Source: Euphorbia lathyris (taxonomy: Eukaryota > Streptophyta > Magnoliopsida > Malpighiales > Euphorbiaceae). Taken from it: 64,000 nt of DNA. Shown in pieces: positions 22,473 through 33,613 of the stretch (positions are counted from its first letter, which is position 1; each line of letters begins with the position of its first letter). The stretch spans positions 23,907,501-23,971,500 of the forward strand of contig NC_088916.1 of NCBI RefSeq assembly GCF_963576675.1, in the 5' to 3' direction. Under the pieces are notes generated by a model, which saw nothing but the letters and a program-made list of their open reading frames with translations, was not told the origin of the DNA and searched no databases. The position numbers and the translations under genes are program-made.

Positions 22473-23183
22473 TTGAATATATGCGTGGGAAGATACGGTG
22501 TTCCGCATACCATTATCACTGATAATGGAACGCAATTCAACTGTAGCGAGTTCAAAACTTTCTGTGAAGGGTTGGGCATTCTGAACAGATTTGCCTCCGT
22601 TTATTATCCCCAGTCCAACGGAATGACCGAAGTCACGAACCGGACGATCGTAAAAGGGATAAAGAAGAGATTGGGAGAGCATGATAAGAAGTGGGCGGAT
22701 CAGCTAACGAGCGTTTTATGGGCTTATCGTACCACTCCTAGGACGGCCACAGGAGAAACACCGTTCGCCCTTTCTTATGGTGTAGAGGCTGTGATACCAG
22801 TCGAAATACAGGTCCCAAGCGATAGAATGGCCTTTTATTGTGAGGAGGACAACGGCAAAAGGCTAAGGGAAAGTCTGGATCGGGTAGGAGATCGAAGAGA
22901 CCAAGCCTATGTACGCATGGCGGCGTATAAACAGCGGATCGCCGCTTACCATGATAAAAATGCCAAGCTTGTGGATCTGAATGTAGGCGATCTCGTGCTC
23001 CGAAAGGCCGACAAAATCCAGTCTCGAGAAGGCAAGGGCAAGTTAGGACTCAACTGGACGGGTCCGTATCAGATAGTGGAAAAGATTGGATTCGCCACAT
23101 TTAAAATTCAGGACATGGAGGGCAACACATTGCCGCGCACATGGAACCTCCAAAATCTCCGCAAATATTTTGTCAGAAAATAA
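22473..23183 (+). CDS. Retand-type integrase, C-terminal two thirds
   Basis: An open frame entering from the breakpoint and ending at a TAA (23181-23183). The catalytic core keeps the second Asp (ITDNGTQF) and the Glu (GMTEVTNR), with 35 residues between them as in the DDE integrases. The first Asp and the zinc-binding N-terminus are lost. LWAYRTTPRTATGETPFALS and the GPY/F-type end (GPYQIVEKIGFATFKI, then PRTWNLQNLRKYF) are typical of the Tat branch. The remaining frame is free of stops, so the break may be relatively recent. It could not act without the missing part. Confidence 0.88.
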   Translation: MNICVGRYGVPHTIITDNGTQFNCSEFKTFCEGLGILNRFASVYYPQSNGMTEVTNRTIVKGIKKRLGEHDKKWADQLTSVLWAYRTTPRTATGETPFALSYGVEAVIPVEIQVPSDRMAFYCEEDNGKRLRESLDRVGDRRDQAYVRMAAYKQRIAAYHDKNAKLVDLNVGDLVLRKADKIQSREGKGKLGLNWTGPYQIVEKIGFATFKIQDMEGNTLPRTWNLQNLRKYFVRK

Positions 23184-23845
23184 AGTGTACACACGGTCTT
23201 GAGTACTCTTTTTCCTTTAGTAAGTTTTTTCCCATGTGGTTTTTCTTACTAAAGGTTTTAACGAGGCTCACCTATAAGACCTGCTTGCTGTAATAAAGCA
23301 TTTCTCCCATTAATAAACATCATTTGTTCTATTATCTGTGTTCTTTTTAAAGTTTATTGCAGCAATATCAATATTCCAGTCTTAAAAAGAAGGGGGGCAT
23401 CCAACGCTCTCCGCATTAACAAAGTATCGCTATCTCATAGCTACTTTTTCTCCTTAGATATAAGAGAATCTATCTTATAGGCGGATCCATCTCTGAGAGG
23501 GTCCCAATCTTCGATAGAGTTAAAACGATCCTTGGACGCAAGGTCTTACACTCTCTTACATATCCTTCCCAAAAAAGGATTCACAAGTCCTACGGGCGGA
23601 TCACTTCACCTCAAAGACAGGTAGCAAGTTGATCCCCTAGGCAGCTTTACTTCCTTCAAATGGAATAAAACAGCTTCTAACCTTCACAAAGGTCCATGCA
23701 ATGGAGTATGGCTGGCCACCTACTCCAAAATAAATCCTATATGCCTATATATTTACTTATGCAAACGTAATAGTAAAATAAATAGCTGCCATACAGGATT
23801 AAACAAATTGTACTTAAAGGATTTTTACAAATCACAAATAAACAA

Positions 23846-26120
23846 CTAAGTAATAATAGGAGCATCCTCCTCTACACTATCCTTGCTTACGGCACTAGCT
23901 TGGGAAACCTCCTTCTCCAAAGCCTCGGATACGCCAGCCAAAGGTACCTCCTTCTCCACGAAAGATGCGGGACCAAGAGGAAGGGCGTTATCAGTGATCG
24001 GTTCTTCACCCGCCTTGGGGGGCACTTCCTCAAGCTCCACTAGCGGGACATTAGGGGAAGGTTTGCTTTCTTCCATGGGTCCCTTCATCCATCTCCGGAC
24101 ATATTCGCGGAGGTATTCCTTAGCGTCTGACATTTTGTCATATTTGGCTACGTCCTCTGGGTCGGGGACGGCGAACTGCGGATCTATAAAGTTAATCTCG
24201 GGATGCGCCAAGGAAAAGTACGCCATGAGCAGCTCGCCATAATAGAAGGCTTGTTCGCCCGCCATATATTCAACTTCTCCTAGGGCATCCTCATGGTTCT
24301 TAGCGTCTGTCACAATCTTTTCCTTTAGCTTCTCAATCTCCGCATCTCTAAGGACTAAGGCGGCTGTGGCAGATGCAAGGTTCGCATTAGCAGAAGCGAT
24401 GTTCGCATTGGCTTCCGCAACCTCTTTCTCCAATTTTCAATGGTTGCCTTATCCGCCACACCTTGAAGGAGCTCGGCCTCCATAGCACGTATGCGAGTAT
24501 ACATCTGTCAAAAACAAACAGTTTCGTTAAAAAGAAAAGAGCAAAGAATCAACTTTTTCTACAAAAAGAAATCTTTTCTAGGGGACTCACCATAAGGAGA
24601 TCAGTTTTCCCCTTTTGCGTATGAATAGAACCATGAATTTGGTTCTGAGTCCTTTGCACTTCGCCCACCTGACCCAGGGCCTCATCCAAGTCGTTTATGA
24701 TGGATTCATTCTCAAAAGATCCTTGAGCGCCATATTTAGCGGACCAGTATCTGCCTATATCAGGCTTCGCCATCTGCACAAACACTCAAGGGTCAAAACT
24801 CAAGTCAAAAGCTTGATGAACAGATAAAAATAAAAGGCAACTTACTGGTTCCATCTCCCCAACGGGCATGGCGGACTTCATGGCATCCGCCATAAGCTTA
24901 AAACCTCCAGAAGCTGCAGGTTTCCTCCTTTTTAGTGGCGGCTCAACCACTGTTTCTGCTGGGCGTTTTCCAGTATCCTTTGGAGGTTTTGCTGCTTGAT
25001 CTTTCCTACACGCCTCAGCCTCTAGGAACTTCCTACGTTTCTTTGCAATAGCGTGATTGGCCTTAGATAAACCCCTGCCAAAGAAAACAGTAAAGTAATC
25101 AAGGTTCAAGACGAAATGAGGGTTACCTTGATCAAATTGAGTAATCTTCGAGTAAATGAACTGTTCCCCCTCTCGGCGAATCAACGGAATATCGCTCATC
25201 ATGAAGGCTAAAGCGTCTGCGTATGTCCATGCATCCGCCTTGATCTTCTTCATGAGCTCTGCCACCTCTTCATCACTATCGGTCAATATTCGCATATCGC
25301 CCGCCATGTGCAAAGGCTTGGGATTCCAAAACGAGGGAAAACCCAACGATTCGCCCTCTTTTATCTTCACATAGAAGAATTTCTCATCCCAGCAATGGAC
25401 ATTGGACATTTTGTCACTAAATGGCGAATATACTCCGACTTTGGCGAAAGTGAGATAGGATTCGTACTTTCGTTTCGAGGGCTTATGGAAAGCTCTAAAG
25501 ATACGGCCCGTATATACCACTCCTAAATTTGAAGCGAGGTAGCAGTCTAAAGCAATATCCAACCAACCGTTGGGATGCAGTTGGCTGGCCGTAATATCAA
25601 AGTAGGAGAGGATGTCCGCCATCATCTTTGGGATAGGAAGTCGGAACCCTCTCTCCACATGACTGCAATATACAGTTATAAAACCGTTAGGCGGACAGGA
25701 GGGTCGTTGATGGGATGCAGCTAATTGAGTCTCATAATTATTGATCCAGGGGAAGCGATTCACCAGATCCACTAGATCCGCGGCACTCATACGAGACGGA
25801 GTAGACTCCGCTCGAGGGTTCTTTTTCCTAGGTTGGATTGAAGAAGAGGCCATTGTCCCCGGAAAACACCTGGACTTAACGGCCGGAGCGGTACCGGAGT
25901 CAGAGGTAGAAAGAACTTGATTCCTAGTGGAACGAGTTTGGTAGCGATTACGCGCCGAGTTATAAGACCCAGCTAACTCAGAACTAATGGGGTCCTCAGA
26001 GGAAGATGAGTTCTCCGATGACGAAGTGGTCCAACTAAAATCAACTACTATTTCAGGGGAAGGGGTCGAATTAAAAAGCTCCGAAGTTGATCTAGAAGAT
26101 GAAGAAGAACTCCTAAACAT
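23846..26120 (-). pseudogene. Antisense three-exon ORF of the Retand-type element (putative gypsy-type transposon protein)
   Basis: On the strand opposite to integrase. Exon 1 (26120-24846) starts in a Ser-rich tract. It contains a domain resembling the plant 'putative gypsy type transposon' family (PF04195): RLPIPKMMADILSYFDI, then QLHPNGWLDIALDCYLA. GT/AG sites fit introns at 24845-24774 (GTAAGT donor, TTTGTGCAG acceptor) and 24590-24505 (GTGAGT donor, TTGACAG acceptor). They give exon 2 (24773-24591, 61 codons) and exon 3 (24504-23846), all in phase 0. Exon 3 has an Ala/Glu-rich coiled-coil-like start and a one-base deletion near 24435 that breaks the frame. Antisense ORFs between integrase and the 3' LTR are known in Retand-like elements; their function is not established. 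It could derive from a captured host gene. Confidence 0.75.
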
Positions 26121-26422
26121 TCAGAACAAATCAAGTAAGAAAAGGTGAACTTACATGAAATCGAAAAGCTTTGAACTCTGAAATTCCCACGAAAAGCTTC
26201 GAGCAGTAAAGAAGAAAGTGAAGACGAAATGGAGAAGAAAGAGAAAGCAAGGGAGAAAGAAGGACGTCTTCTCTTTCCTAGGACAGTGCGCCCGTTACAC
26301 GTGTCACACTTCGATTGGCATCAAACAGAGTGCGCATTAATGCAGGTGTTCCTGACGGCGCGAAGAAGCTCAAAAGCCCTAAAGGACTTTAAGGGACTTT
26401 AAGGGACTTTTGGAGGGGCTTC

Positions 26423-26892
26423 TGATAACATTGAGATATTATCCCAAGGACCAAAAGGGATATTCACCTTGAGAACGCCGCAAGGAGAACCGGATGGCGG
26501 ATCTCCACGGTCCAATTCAGTGAGATCCGCTGGCGAACCTACGAGGCGAATCTCCTCCTTCACCTGATTCACCACAGTAACGGCTAACCGCCGACTCGGC
26601 CATAAAGACCATTAATGAGCTATCAATTAGCAAACCGCCAGGTTAAAGGTAACATGTAACCGCCATTAATGGAGCATTAATGGAGACCTTCTAGTTGCTG
26701 AAGGTTACGACTTCCTAGCTATATATAGCCTGCATCCCTAGGCTATCGAGGTACACATTCTTACATCCTTTGTCAATTCGGTTTGTTCCCTTGATTCATC
26801 TTACTGACTTTGGCATCGGAGCTTCCCCCGTCGAACCCAACGACGCCCCCCACAGGGACAGAAGTTGATCAGAATTACTCTGCTTGTTATCA
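26423..26892 (+). repeat. Retand-type 3' LTR (470 bp)
   Basis: Begins TGATAACA and ends TTGTTATCA. Its reverse complement at 55750-56219 is also 470 bp, with only a few visible differences. A palindromic TATA box, GCTATATATAGC, is at 26718-26729. A 5-bp target duplication follows at 26893-26897. Confidence 0.93.
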
Positions 26893-27091
26893 TGGACATA
26901 TCTCCCATTTATCAGGAGTGATAAATGCTCAATCCAATGTATAACGATCCCGCAATCACTTCCTGTGATACCCAACGTCTGCTGCTCACACCCCAGAGTC
27001 ATCTCTGTTAAGGATCGTGTTACAACAGGATCAAAGCGTCACATTCAGTAATCCAGAATGACCAATTAACATTCCTTTGAGTCTGAGGAAA
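26893..27091 (-). repeat. Copia B 3' LTR, internal fragment
   Basis: Nearly identical to 38483-38680 of the copia B 5' LTR in the same orientation. Upstream, in element sense, it is fused directly to integrase sequence near 27093. RT, RNase H, the polypurine tract and the first 480 bp or so of the 3' LTR are therefore deleted. The other side is cut by the Retand-type insertion; the remainder of this LTR is at 56220-57369. Confidence 0.88.
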
Positions 27092-27094
27092 ATT

Positions 27095-28786
27095 TATATG
27101 GTGTGGAATTAGCGGATTTAGTTGGTACTCGATTTAGGGTGAAGAGGGCGGTTTCTAAGGCATAGCCCCAGAATGTCTTTGGAAGTAATGCTATGCTCAT
27201 CATGGATCGTACCATATCTAGTAAGGTACGGTTCCTCCTCTCGGATACACCATTGTGTTGTGGTGTATAGGGAGGTGTCCATTATGAGCATATCCAACAT
27301 TCAGTTAGATAATTCAGAAAATCATCTGAAAGATATTCGCCACCTCGATCGGATCGAAGTGTCTTTATTTTCTTTCCTAATTGATTTTCTACTTCATTCT
27401 TGAAGCATTTGAATTTCTCAAAAGCTTCAGACTTGTGCTTCATCAAGTAGATATAACCATATCGGGTATGGTCGTCTATGAAGCTTATGAAGTATCTGAA
27501 TCCTCCTCTTGCTTGGACTGACATAGGACCGCATACATCTTAATGAATGAGTCCTAGAGTGTCTGATATACGTTCACCTTTATTGCTAAAGGGTGTCTTT
27601 GTCATTTTACCTTTTAAACATGCTTCGCATATTTCCAATGATTCAGGATCAATTGAATTTATAAGCCCATCTTGATGTAGCTTAAGCATGCGTCTTTTGT
27701 TTATATGGCCTAAACGAAAATGCCACAAGTAAGTTGAATTATCTAGCTTATGTCTTTTGGTATCAATTGCGAAAACAGAAATTTTGTCATCTAACACATA
27801 AATCCCATTTTGTGATATTCCTGAAAAATAGAAAATCGAATCTCTATAAAAGTCGCAATGTTTGTCTTTTATTGAAATATGAAAACCATCGTCAATAAGA
27901 CGGCTAATAGAAATAATGTTACGAGACATTTGAGGAACGCACAAACAATTCCTTAATTCTATTACAAGCCCAGAGGGAAAATTTAAAACATAATCTCTAA
28001 TTGCGAGGGCGGCAACTCTTGCTCCATTTCCTACTCGTAAGTTTATGCTTCCTTTCTTCAATTCCCTAGTCTGATTTAGTTCATGCATATTTGTACAAAT
28101 ATGAGATCTGCATTCGGTATCAAGTACCCAAGATTCAGACTGTGAAATTGTATTTATTTCAATATAAAACATACCAGATGTTGAGGTCCCGGCTTCTCCC
28201 TTCTTGAGGGTAGCTAGGTACAGTAAACAATTTCTCCTCCAATGCCCCACTTCACCACAATAGTGGCACTTGCCTTTGGACTTCTTTGCTTCCTTTCCCT
28301 TTGTTTCGGTGAGCATGGCCTCCTTGCCTTTCTTAGGATGGTTTGGATCGGGAGAGATCCCTTTCCTCTTCTTTGATCCTTCAATAGCAAGGCCTGGTAT
28401 CTCCTCGTTTTCTTTTATATTAGGCTCGACTGTCTCGAGCATATTTGCAAGCTCTTCAAGAGAGGTTTGCAAGCCACTCGCTTGGTAGTTCATGATGAAC
28501 TGTGAGTAACTCTCGGGGAGGGACTGAAGAAGTAAGTTCTCACTTAGTTCACGGTCCATCGCATCTCCAATACTAGAAAACTTGGTGATAAGGCTAATCA
28601 TCTTGGCACAATGCGCCATTACAGATGTGCCCACCTGCATCTTGCATCTATATAACTGCTTTGTTATTTCGAAGCGTTCGCACCGAGTTTGATTCACAAA
28701 TAACTCTTTTAGGTGCTTGACCATGGAATAGGCATCCATATCTGCATGCTGCCTTTGTAATTCCGGTGTCATAGATGCAAGTATGA
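27095..28786 (-). pseudogene. Copia B gag C-part, protease and integrase
   Basis: Reading down from 28786: the gag capsid part (MTPELQRQHADMDAYSMVKH), the zinc knuckle CHYCGEVGHWRRNC (CX2CX4HX4C, intact), a protease with WVLDTECRSH (Glu where Gly is normal in DTG), the GAG-pre-integrase zinc region (LWHFRLGHINKRRM, CEACLKGKMTKTPF), and the integrase core (FRYFISFIDDHTRYGYIYL, LRSDRGGEYLS). A stop at 27540-27542 interrupts the integrase start and frameshifts follow near 27290. The frame ends near 27095 at a deletion fused to LTR sequence. The N-terminal gag is at 35302-35518, separated by the 28792-35301 insertion. Confidence 0.87.
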
Positions 28787-28791
28787 TGTCT

Positions 28792-30457
28792 TGATAGGGG
28801 TCAAAAACCCATATCTTTGGGTACGGTTTTAGGACGGGTTTTAGCATTATTTAGTTAATAAGCGAGCATTTCTCGCATTTAAATGCTTTTGTGTGAGTTA
28901 GTTAGGAATTGGAAACGTTTTATTTATTTTTCGTTGTTTAGGCTCGTTTTATGACCAATTTAGGCAATTACGGCCAAAATAGCATGCATAGTATAATTCT
29001 GTTATCTTTTGAAGCTAATTGGTCCGTCAAAAGTCGCACCAAACGAAGCGTTTGCTCAAAATAAGCGATTGGCGGGTCAATTTAGCCTTTGGACTAATGT
29101 TATCTGGAGTTTCTGTACATGCGCAGGTATAAGTTCGGACGAAAAAGGCATCGACGGCAGTCGGCTAGCACACGGGGGCATACCGGGCAAGAATGCTCGA
29201 CGAGCGGGCCTCCGTAGGCCATGCCTGCTCGCCGAGCAGGCCACCAGAGGCCTGCTCGGGCGAGCAGGATGCCTGCTCACCGAGCAGGCCGCCAGAGGCC
29301 TGCTCGCCAAGCAGGGCACTGCTCGTCGCGAGTAGCGCCTGCTCGCCGAGCAGCTCGCCCTGCTCGGCGAGCAGACCTGCGGGAATTGGTCAAAAAGACC
29401 AATTCCGCCCCCACGATGCCACGACGGACCCCACGACTTCCTACCTGCATAAGGACACGAAAATAGGTCAAAAAGAGGGCCGAGCCACGCCTATAAATAG
29501 AGTTTTTCCAATGTAAATTAGGATCTTTCATTTTTTGTAAATTATCTTAGCTTTCCCCTTGTAATTCCTCTCCATCTCCTCCATCTTCTTCAAACCTCCA
29601 TTGAAGCTCCTTCAAAGCTTTTCTCGAGGAATTATCAAGGTTCGTCCTTAAGATTAGGTCGTCGGCTGCAGAGTAAACAGGTTCCCTGAAAGGGATTTTT
29701 GTATCTCCTTTTATCTTTCCTTGTTTGTACTCTTTGATACAGTTGCCGAACTTAGCTTATTGTATCTTGTGACATTTATCTTCGCCTTTAATAATAATTT
29801 AGCTCTTGTTTTGTTCTATGATTATTTGTCTAATCTCTGTCTTACGCTTTATTCAATTGGTTTAACTCATTCAAAAGCCCCAAAATCTAGTAGGCACATA
29901 TTGCGAGCTGAATCTGACCTATTCAGAGCCTAGGAGATTGACGACCTCTTAGTTGATTAAGCGCCAATTTACTGAGCCTTAGACCTAGTTTCGGCCTTAG
30001 GGAATCACGCGCTAGGAACTTCAGGAGGGTAAGTAGGGTTAATCGCCTTGAATACAAGTGACTCAGATTAGGTTTTTAATCAATAGACCTAATAATCTAT
30101 CTTCATTATTATCGTTCATACCATGTTCCTTCGGATAATTGCATTAGTGAAAGATCAATTAGGAGTAGTTTAACTTAATTAGGGGTAGAGTAACTTAATT
30201 AGGCATAGAATAACTTAGTTAGAATCAGATAACTTAGCTAGGATTAGTATAATTCAACCTAGGAGTAGATTAACTTAAACAAACAAACTCAAAACCCCCT
30301 AAGCCTAGATAACACCTGAAACCGAGTAGCTCGATACTTGCAGAAATAAATCCTGTGGACGATAACCTGGACTTAACTAGAAATTTATTACTTGATAACG
30401 ACGGGGTACACTTATCCCTTAGTGAGTCTTCATCCCAACTTAGGTGAGGGCGCATCA
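28792..30457 (+). repeat. 5' LTR of the non-autonomous element
   Basis: Contains a palindrome array (29223-29374), the inverted repeat GGAATTGGTC/GACCAATTCC with a 5-base loop (29382-29406), the TATA box CTATAAATAG (29491-29500) and a pyrimidine-rich leader. The end GCGCATCA abuts the primer site. Confidence 0.95.
29223..29374. repeat. Array of CTGCTCG/CGAGCAG palindromes (5' LTR copy)
   Basis: The 19-bp palindrome GCCTGCTCGCCGAGCAGGC (29223-29241) is followed by variants with centres GG, A or C, spaced by gccaccagagg-like linkers. In the 3' LTR the matching array is 174 bp (34045-34218) against 152 bp here; this 22-bp difference equals the full length difference between the two LTRs. Confidence 0.9.
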
Positions 30458-30482
30458 AGTTTTTGGCGCCGTTGCCGGGGAT
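30458..30482 (+). promoter_or_regulatory. Primer-binding site of the non-autonomous element
   Basis: TGGCGCCGTTGCCGGGGA follows agtttt directly after the LTR. It is the canonical Athila-type site and differs at one base from that of the Athila element at 12311. Confidence 0.92.
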
Positions 30483-30540
30483 TTATTTCTTCTGCAATAT
30501 CGAACCAAAGGTCGATTTGTTAGTTTAGGCATTCCTTTGT

Positions 30541-30960
30541 GAATATCTCTGTGAATATCATCTATACTTGTTTATCTATATTTGTTTATAACCGTTAATA
30601 CTTGTTTATATTTATACTTGTTCATATTTATACCTGTTTATACATATACTTGCTTATACATACACTTGTTTATATACGATTCTTTTTGTGAATATCCTTG
30701 TTTATATCGTTTATACTTGTTTATACATATACCTGTTTATACATACACTTGTTTATATACGATTCTTTTTGTGAATATCCTTGTTTATATCGTTTATACT
30801 TGTTTATACATAATTCTTTATACTTATTCTCTATACTTGTTGATATGTAATCTTTATAGCTTCTATACTTGTTCATATCTTTTGTATTTGTTCATAACTA
30901 TATACTTTTACTTATCAACTTTTATGCTAGAACTTCACTTTTTCTCAGCATTCTCTGATC
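30541..30960 (+). repeat. T-rich leader with 83-bp tandem duplication
   Basis: The leader is built from degenerate ttatacttgt/ttatacatac units. A larger unit beginning acacttgtttatatacg occurs at 30662 and 30745, a period of 83 bp. The open frame through it (Tyr/Leu/Cys-rich) is a by-product of the repeats. Confidence 0.85.
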
Positions 30961-30961
30961 A

Positions 30962-31924
30962 ATGAATTGGCAAGAAAGAGTCGAGTGGCAAGCTCAAAAG
31001 TTTACTATCCCATCAAGACAATACGTTCATGCCCTGGAGAATGAGGCTTCCAATCCCTCCATGGCCGAGTTAAATAAGAAAATGGATATCTTGATGGCGA
31101 AACTGAGCCTCAACACCAATGAAAGTGTAAGTTTTGTGGGTAATCACCAAAGGTATAATTCTAACCCCAATTCTTACAGCTTTTATGGTAGTGATTGGAG
31201 GAGACCTCAACACTCAAATCTGTCCTACGGGAACCCTAACATGTTGAGGCCTCCAAATAGGTTTGTTAATGAGCATAGGGAAAACGAATTGGGAATGTTC
31301 CCTTATGAACAAGCAAGCCAAGTTCCTCCACAACCCTCTAGCTCACGAGATGAGGTGCTGTCCCTTTTGAAAGGAATATCAGCCCGACTTACAATCAATG
31401 AGGAGGTTTGCAAGGACTTGAGCAACCAATTGGCTCAAATAAACCATGAGATGCAAGAGCACTCCCGAGATGCCCTCCCAAGCATAAAGGAAAACATAGA
31501 AATCCCACAAAGGGAATCAGCTCAAGCCATCTCTTTGAGGAATGACGAAAAGGTAGCACCAAGTCCATTGTCACATGCATCACTCAAGGTAAGTGAAGAA
31601 CCGGAAGCGGTAAGCAACCCCGGTTCAAAATCTGAAATTCTAAATCATGTGATAGAAACAAATGATCAAATCGAAGCTTGTGTGTATCAACTACCTTTTC
31701 CTCAAAAGTTCGAAAAGTTTGGATTTACTCCTTGTTCAGAAGTTTTCATTCTCTTTGACCTACCAAGAGAATCCAAAAGGGAGCAAACCAAACTTTTTCA
31801 TAATATGTTTAAATTCGACCTCCTGCTTTCATTAAACTTATTAGAGGCTCTTAATCCGTTTTGTAGGTACGGGTTATTTCTCAAGGAGTTCGAGTTCCTA
31901 ACGCGAGTAGAAGCTTACACCTAG
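30962..31924 (+). CDS. Gag-like ORF of the non-autonomous element, function unknown
   Basis: An intact 320-residue frame from ATG to TAG, the only long frame of the element. It is hydrophilic: an Asn/Ser/Tyr-rich central part (about residues 60-110), a coiled-coil-like stretch with heptad-like Leu/Ile (about 130-165, SLLKGISARL and LSNQLAQINHEM), and a C-terminal region (about 225-320) with YQLPFPQKFEKFGF and LFHNMFKFDLLLSL. No zinc knuckle, protease or RT motif is seen. By position it resembles the truncated or replacement gag frames of Athila-derived non-autonomous elements. A packaging or RNA-binding role would be inference. The frame is intact in a young element, so it may be under selection or simply recent. 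Confidence 0.7.
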   Translation: MNWQERVEWQAQKFTIPSRQYVHALENEASNPSMAELNKKMDILMAKLSLNTNESVSFVGNHQRYNSNPNSYSFYGSDWRRPQHSNLSYGNPNMLRPPNRFVNEHRENELGMFPYEQASQVPPQPSSSRDEVLSLLKGISARLTINEEVCKDLSNQLAQINHEMQEHSRDALPSIKENIEIPQRESAQAISLRNDEKVAPSPLSHASLKVSEEPEAVSNPGSKSEILNHVIETNDQIEACVYQLPFPQKFEKFGFTPCSEVFILFDLPRESKREQTKLFHNMFKFDLLLSLNLLEALNPFCRYGLFLKEFEFLTRVEAYT

Positions 31925-31967
31925 GAAGGAACTCCATGTCGAGCTAACCGACTATAAAGTAGCGCTT

Positions 31968-31985
31968 CTTGGGAGGCAACCCAAG
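31968..31985 (+). other. CTTGGGAGGCAACCCAAG hairpin after the ORF
   Basis: A 6-bp stem with an AGGCAA loop, preceded by a gtcgagctaa motif. From memory, very similar sequence occurs in non-coding parts of Athila-group elements; this could not be checked here. Confidence 0.6.
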
Positions 31986-31986
31986 T

Positions 31987-33613
31987 TTGGATTAAACTTT
32001 TTCTAGGTTTGTTTTTCTTTTTAATTCAATTATAGATTTCTGTTTTTAACTTTGGTTAGTAAGTTGTCTTCTCCACCCTAACTTTTTGCACATGCGCTTG
32101 ATGGTTTTAGATGCAATGTTGGAACTTATTGCATATTTTAAGTGTGAGGAGGAGGGGTAGACAAACTTACAAAAATTTGTATAATTTTTAAATTTTTGTG
32201 GCGTCGTGTCTAGTTTAGTTTAGTTTAGCGTTTTCGGGTTTTATTTATGTTTTTGCATGTTTAGGACCTAAAACCGTGAACCTCCTTCGAATCTAAACTT
32301 CGTGATTTGTCCTTGAGGGCTGAGAACCGAATCTAAGATTGCATGACAACTAGTTTAGGTGTAGGACACAACCCTTGTATCTGTAAAAGCATGAGCTTAA
32401 GTTTGCATTTAGACCCTACTTTTGAAGAAATGCTAAAATCATTACTTATGTAGATAACTTAAGAATTGAAGGCATGTGATGTTGAACTTGAGTTTGGGGA
32501 AAACTCGTAAACACAAAATTGAAACCCAAAGAATTGTGAGTTGAATTTGAGCCTAAGAGCGAACATCAAAAAGCTCTTTTTCTTGACATTTTTGTGTGAA
32601 TGCTTTGACTTGTGGAAAGATTACAGATTTTGCACCTAATACTGTGTTGAACCTACATGCAATGATTTGAAATGATAAACGATGAATCAGCCTCATTAGA
32701 ATTAACCCTTTTTCTTTACCTTATTTTCTCTTTTTCATCCACTCTATGAAGCCCTTTTGAGCCTATATTTTTGTAGTTTATAGATTTTTCTTTCGTTCTA
32801 ACCTATTTTTGCAAACCACAACTTGGTTTGCTACTTAACCCAAAATTTTTGCAAAGCTCAAATTGAGCCTTTGTTTTCTTCTAGCGCTTTATCTTTGTTT
32901 ATGGCATCAAAGTAGCAAGCCAAAAGGCTAAGAAGTGAATGAGCATTACTATCCAAAAGGAAAAGAAAAACAGAAAAAGAAAAGAAAAGAAAAGAGACGA
33001 ACAAAAAGGGGAGAACTTCGTTCCCCAGTTCTTAAAATCAAAACGTCTCAAAGAAAAAAAAAGAAAAAGAAAAAAAAAATTATGAATAAAAAGCTCGGTC
33101 ACTTCATATTTACTAAAGCCATTTGAACTTTGTTTTTCTAGCGCTAGAACTATTAACCCTTGTTGTACCTTTAACCCTCTAACCACATTACAACCCAAAT
33201 TCGAGGCTGTTTTTGATATCATCGGAGTCATATAGCATAGTAGAGGAACTCGGATGAACGTGCAAAATCAACGTAATCCTAAGCAAGAACATAAGCCGAG
33301 AGTAAACACTTTAGCCACCAAAATTGTGTGAATTGAGTGAACTACCTATGGTGAGGTGTTTTACTTAGCGATCCCCTCAAACTCGTTTAATTGAACATGT
33401 GTCCTTTTGCTTAAAACTATGGCCTATGATAATTGAAATGCGGCTTTTGGATATCGTGTCTCTACTTTGTATTTCCGAATGCATGTAATTACAGATGCTC
33501 GAAATTGTATCAAGCACCTAGTCAAACCGGGAGGTTTCTAGCTTGCTTGTGATTGCAGGTTTAGTTTTTTTAGTTTACTTGGGGACAAGTAAAGTTTTAA
33601 GTGCGAGGAGGTT
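31987..33613 (+). other. 3' untranslated region and polypurine tract of the non-autonomous element
   Basis: No supported frame in 1.6 kb. An A/G-rich segment (32950-33085) contains several purine runs. The tract GTGCGAGGAGGTT at 33601-33613 immediately precedes the 3' LTR and is the plus-strand primer candidate. Confidence 0.75.

Larger units (their letters stand above)
22473..26892 (+). mobile_element. 3' half of a Tat/Retand-type Ty3/gypsy element
   Basis: Runs from within integrase through an untranslated region and an antisense ORF to the 3' LTR at 26423-26892. The 5' half lies on the minus strand at 53739-56219. The two halves are linked by the target duplication tggac (26893-26897) and gtcca (56220-56224, the reverse complement). 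Protease, RT and RNase H are not present in either half. 23184-23845 and 26121-26422 show no coding sequence. Confidence 0.88.

Noticed and set aside
29009..29531. Overlapping frames rich in Arg, Ser and Cys in the LTRs (also at 33831-34375)
   Set aside because: By-products of the CTGCTCG/CGAGCAG palindrome array; no start context or homology.
30582..30965. 127-codon Tyr/Leu/Cys-rich frame
   Set aside because: Translation of the ttatacttgt tandem repeats in the leader; the 83-bp unit repeats in it and there is no independent evidence.
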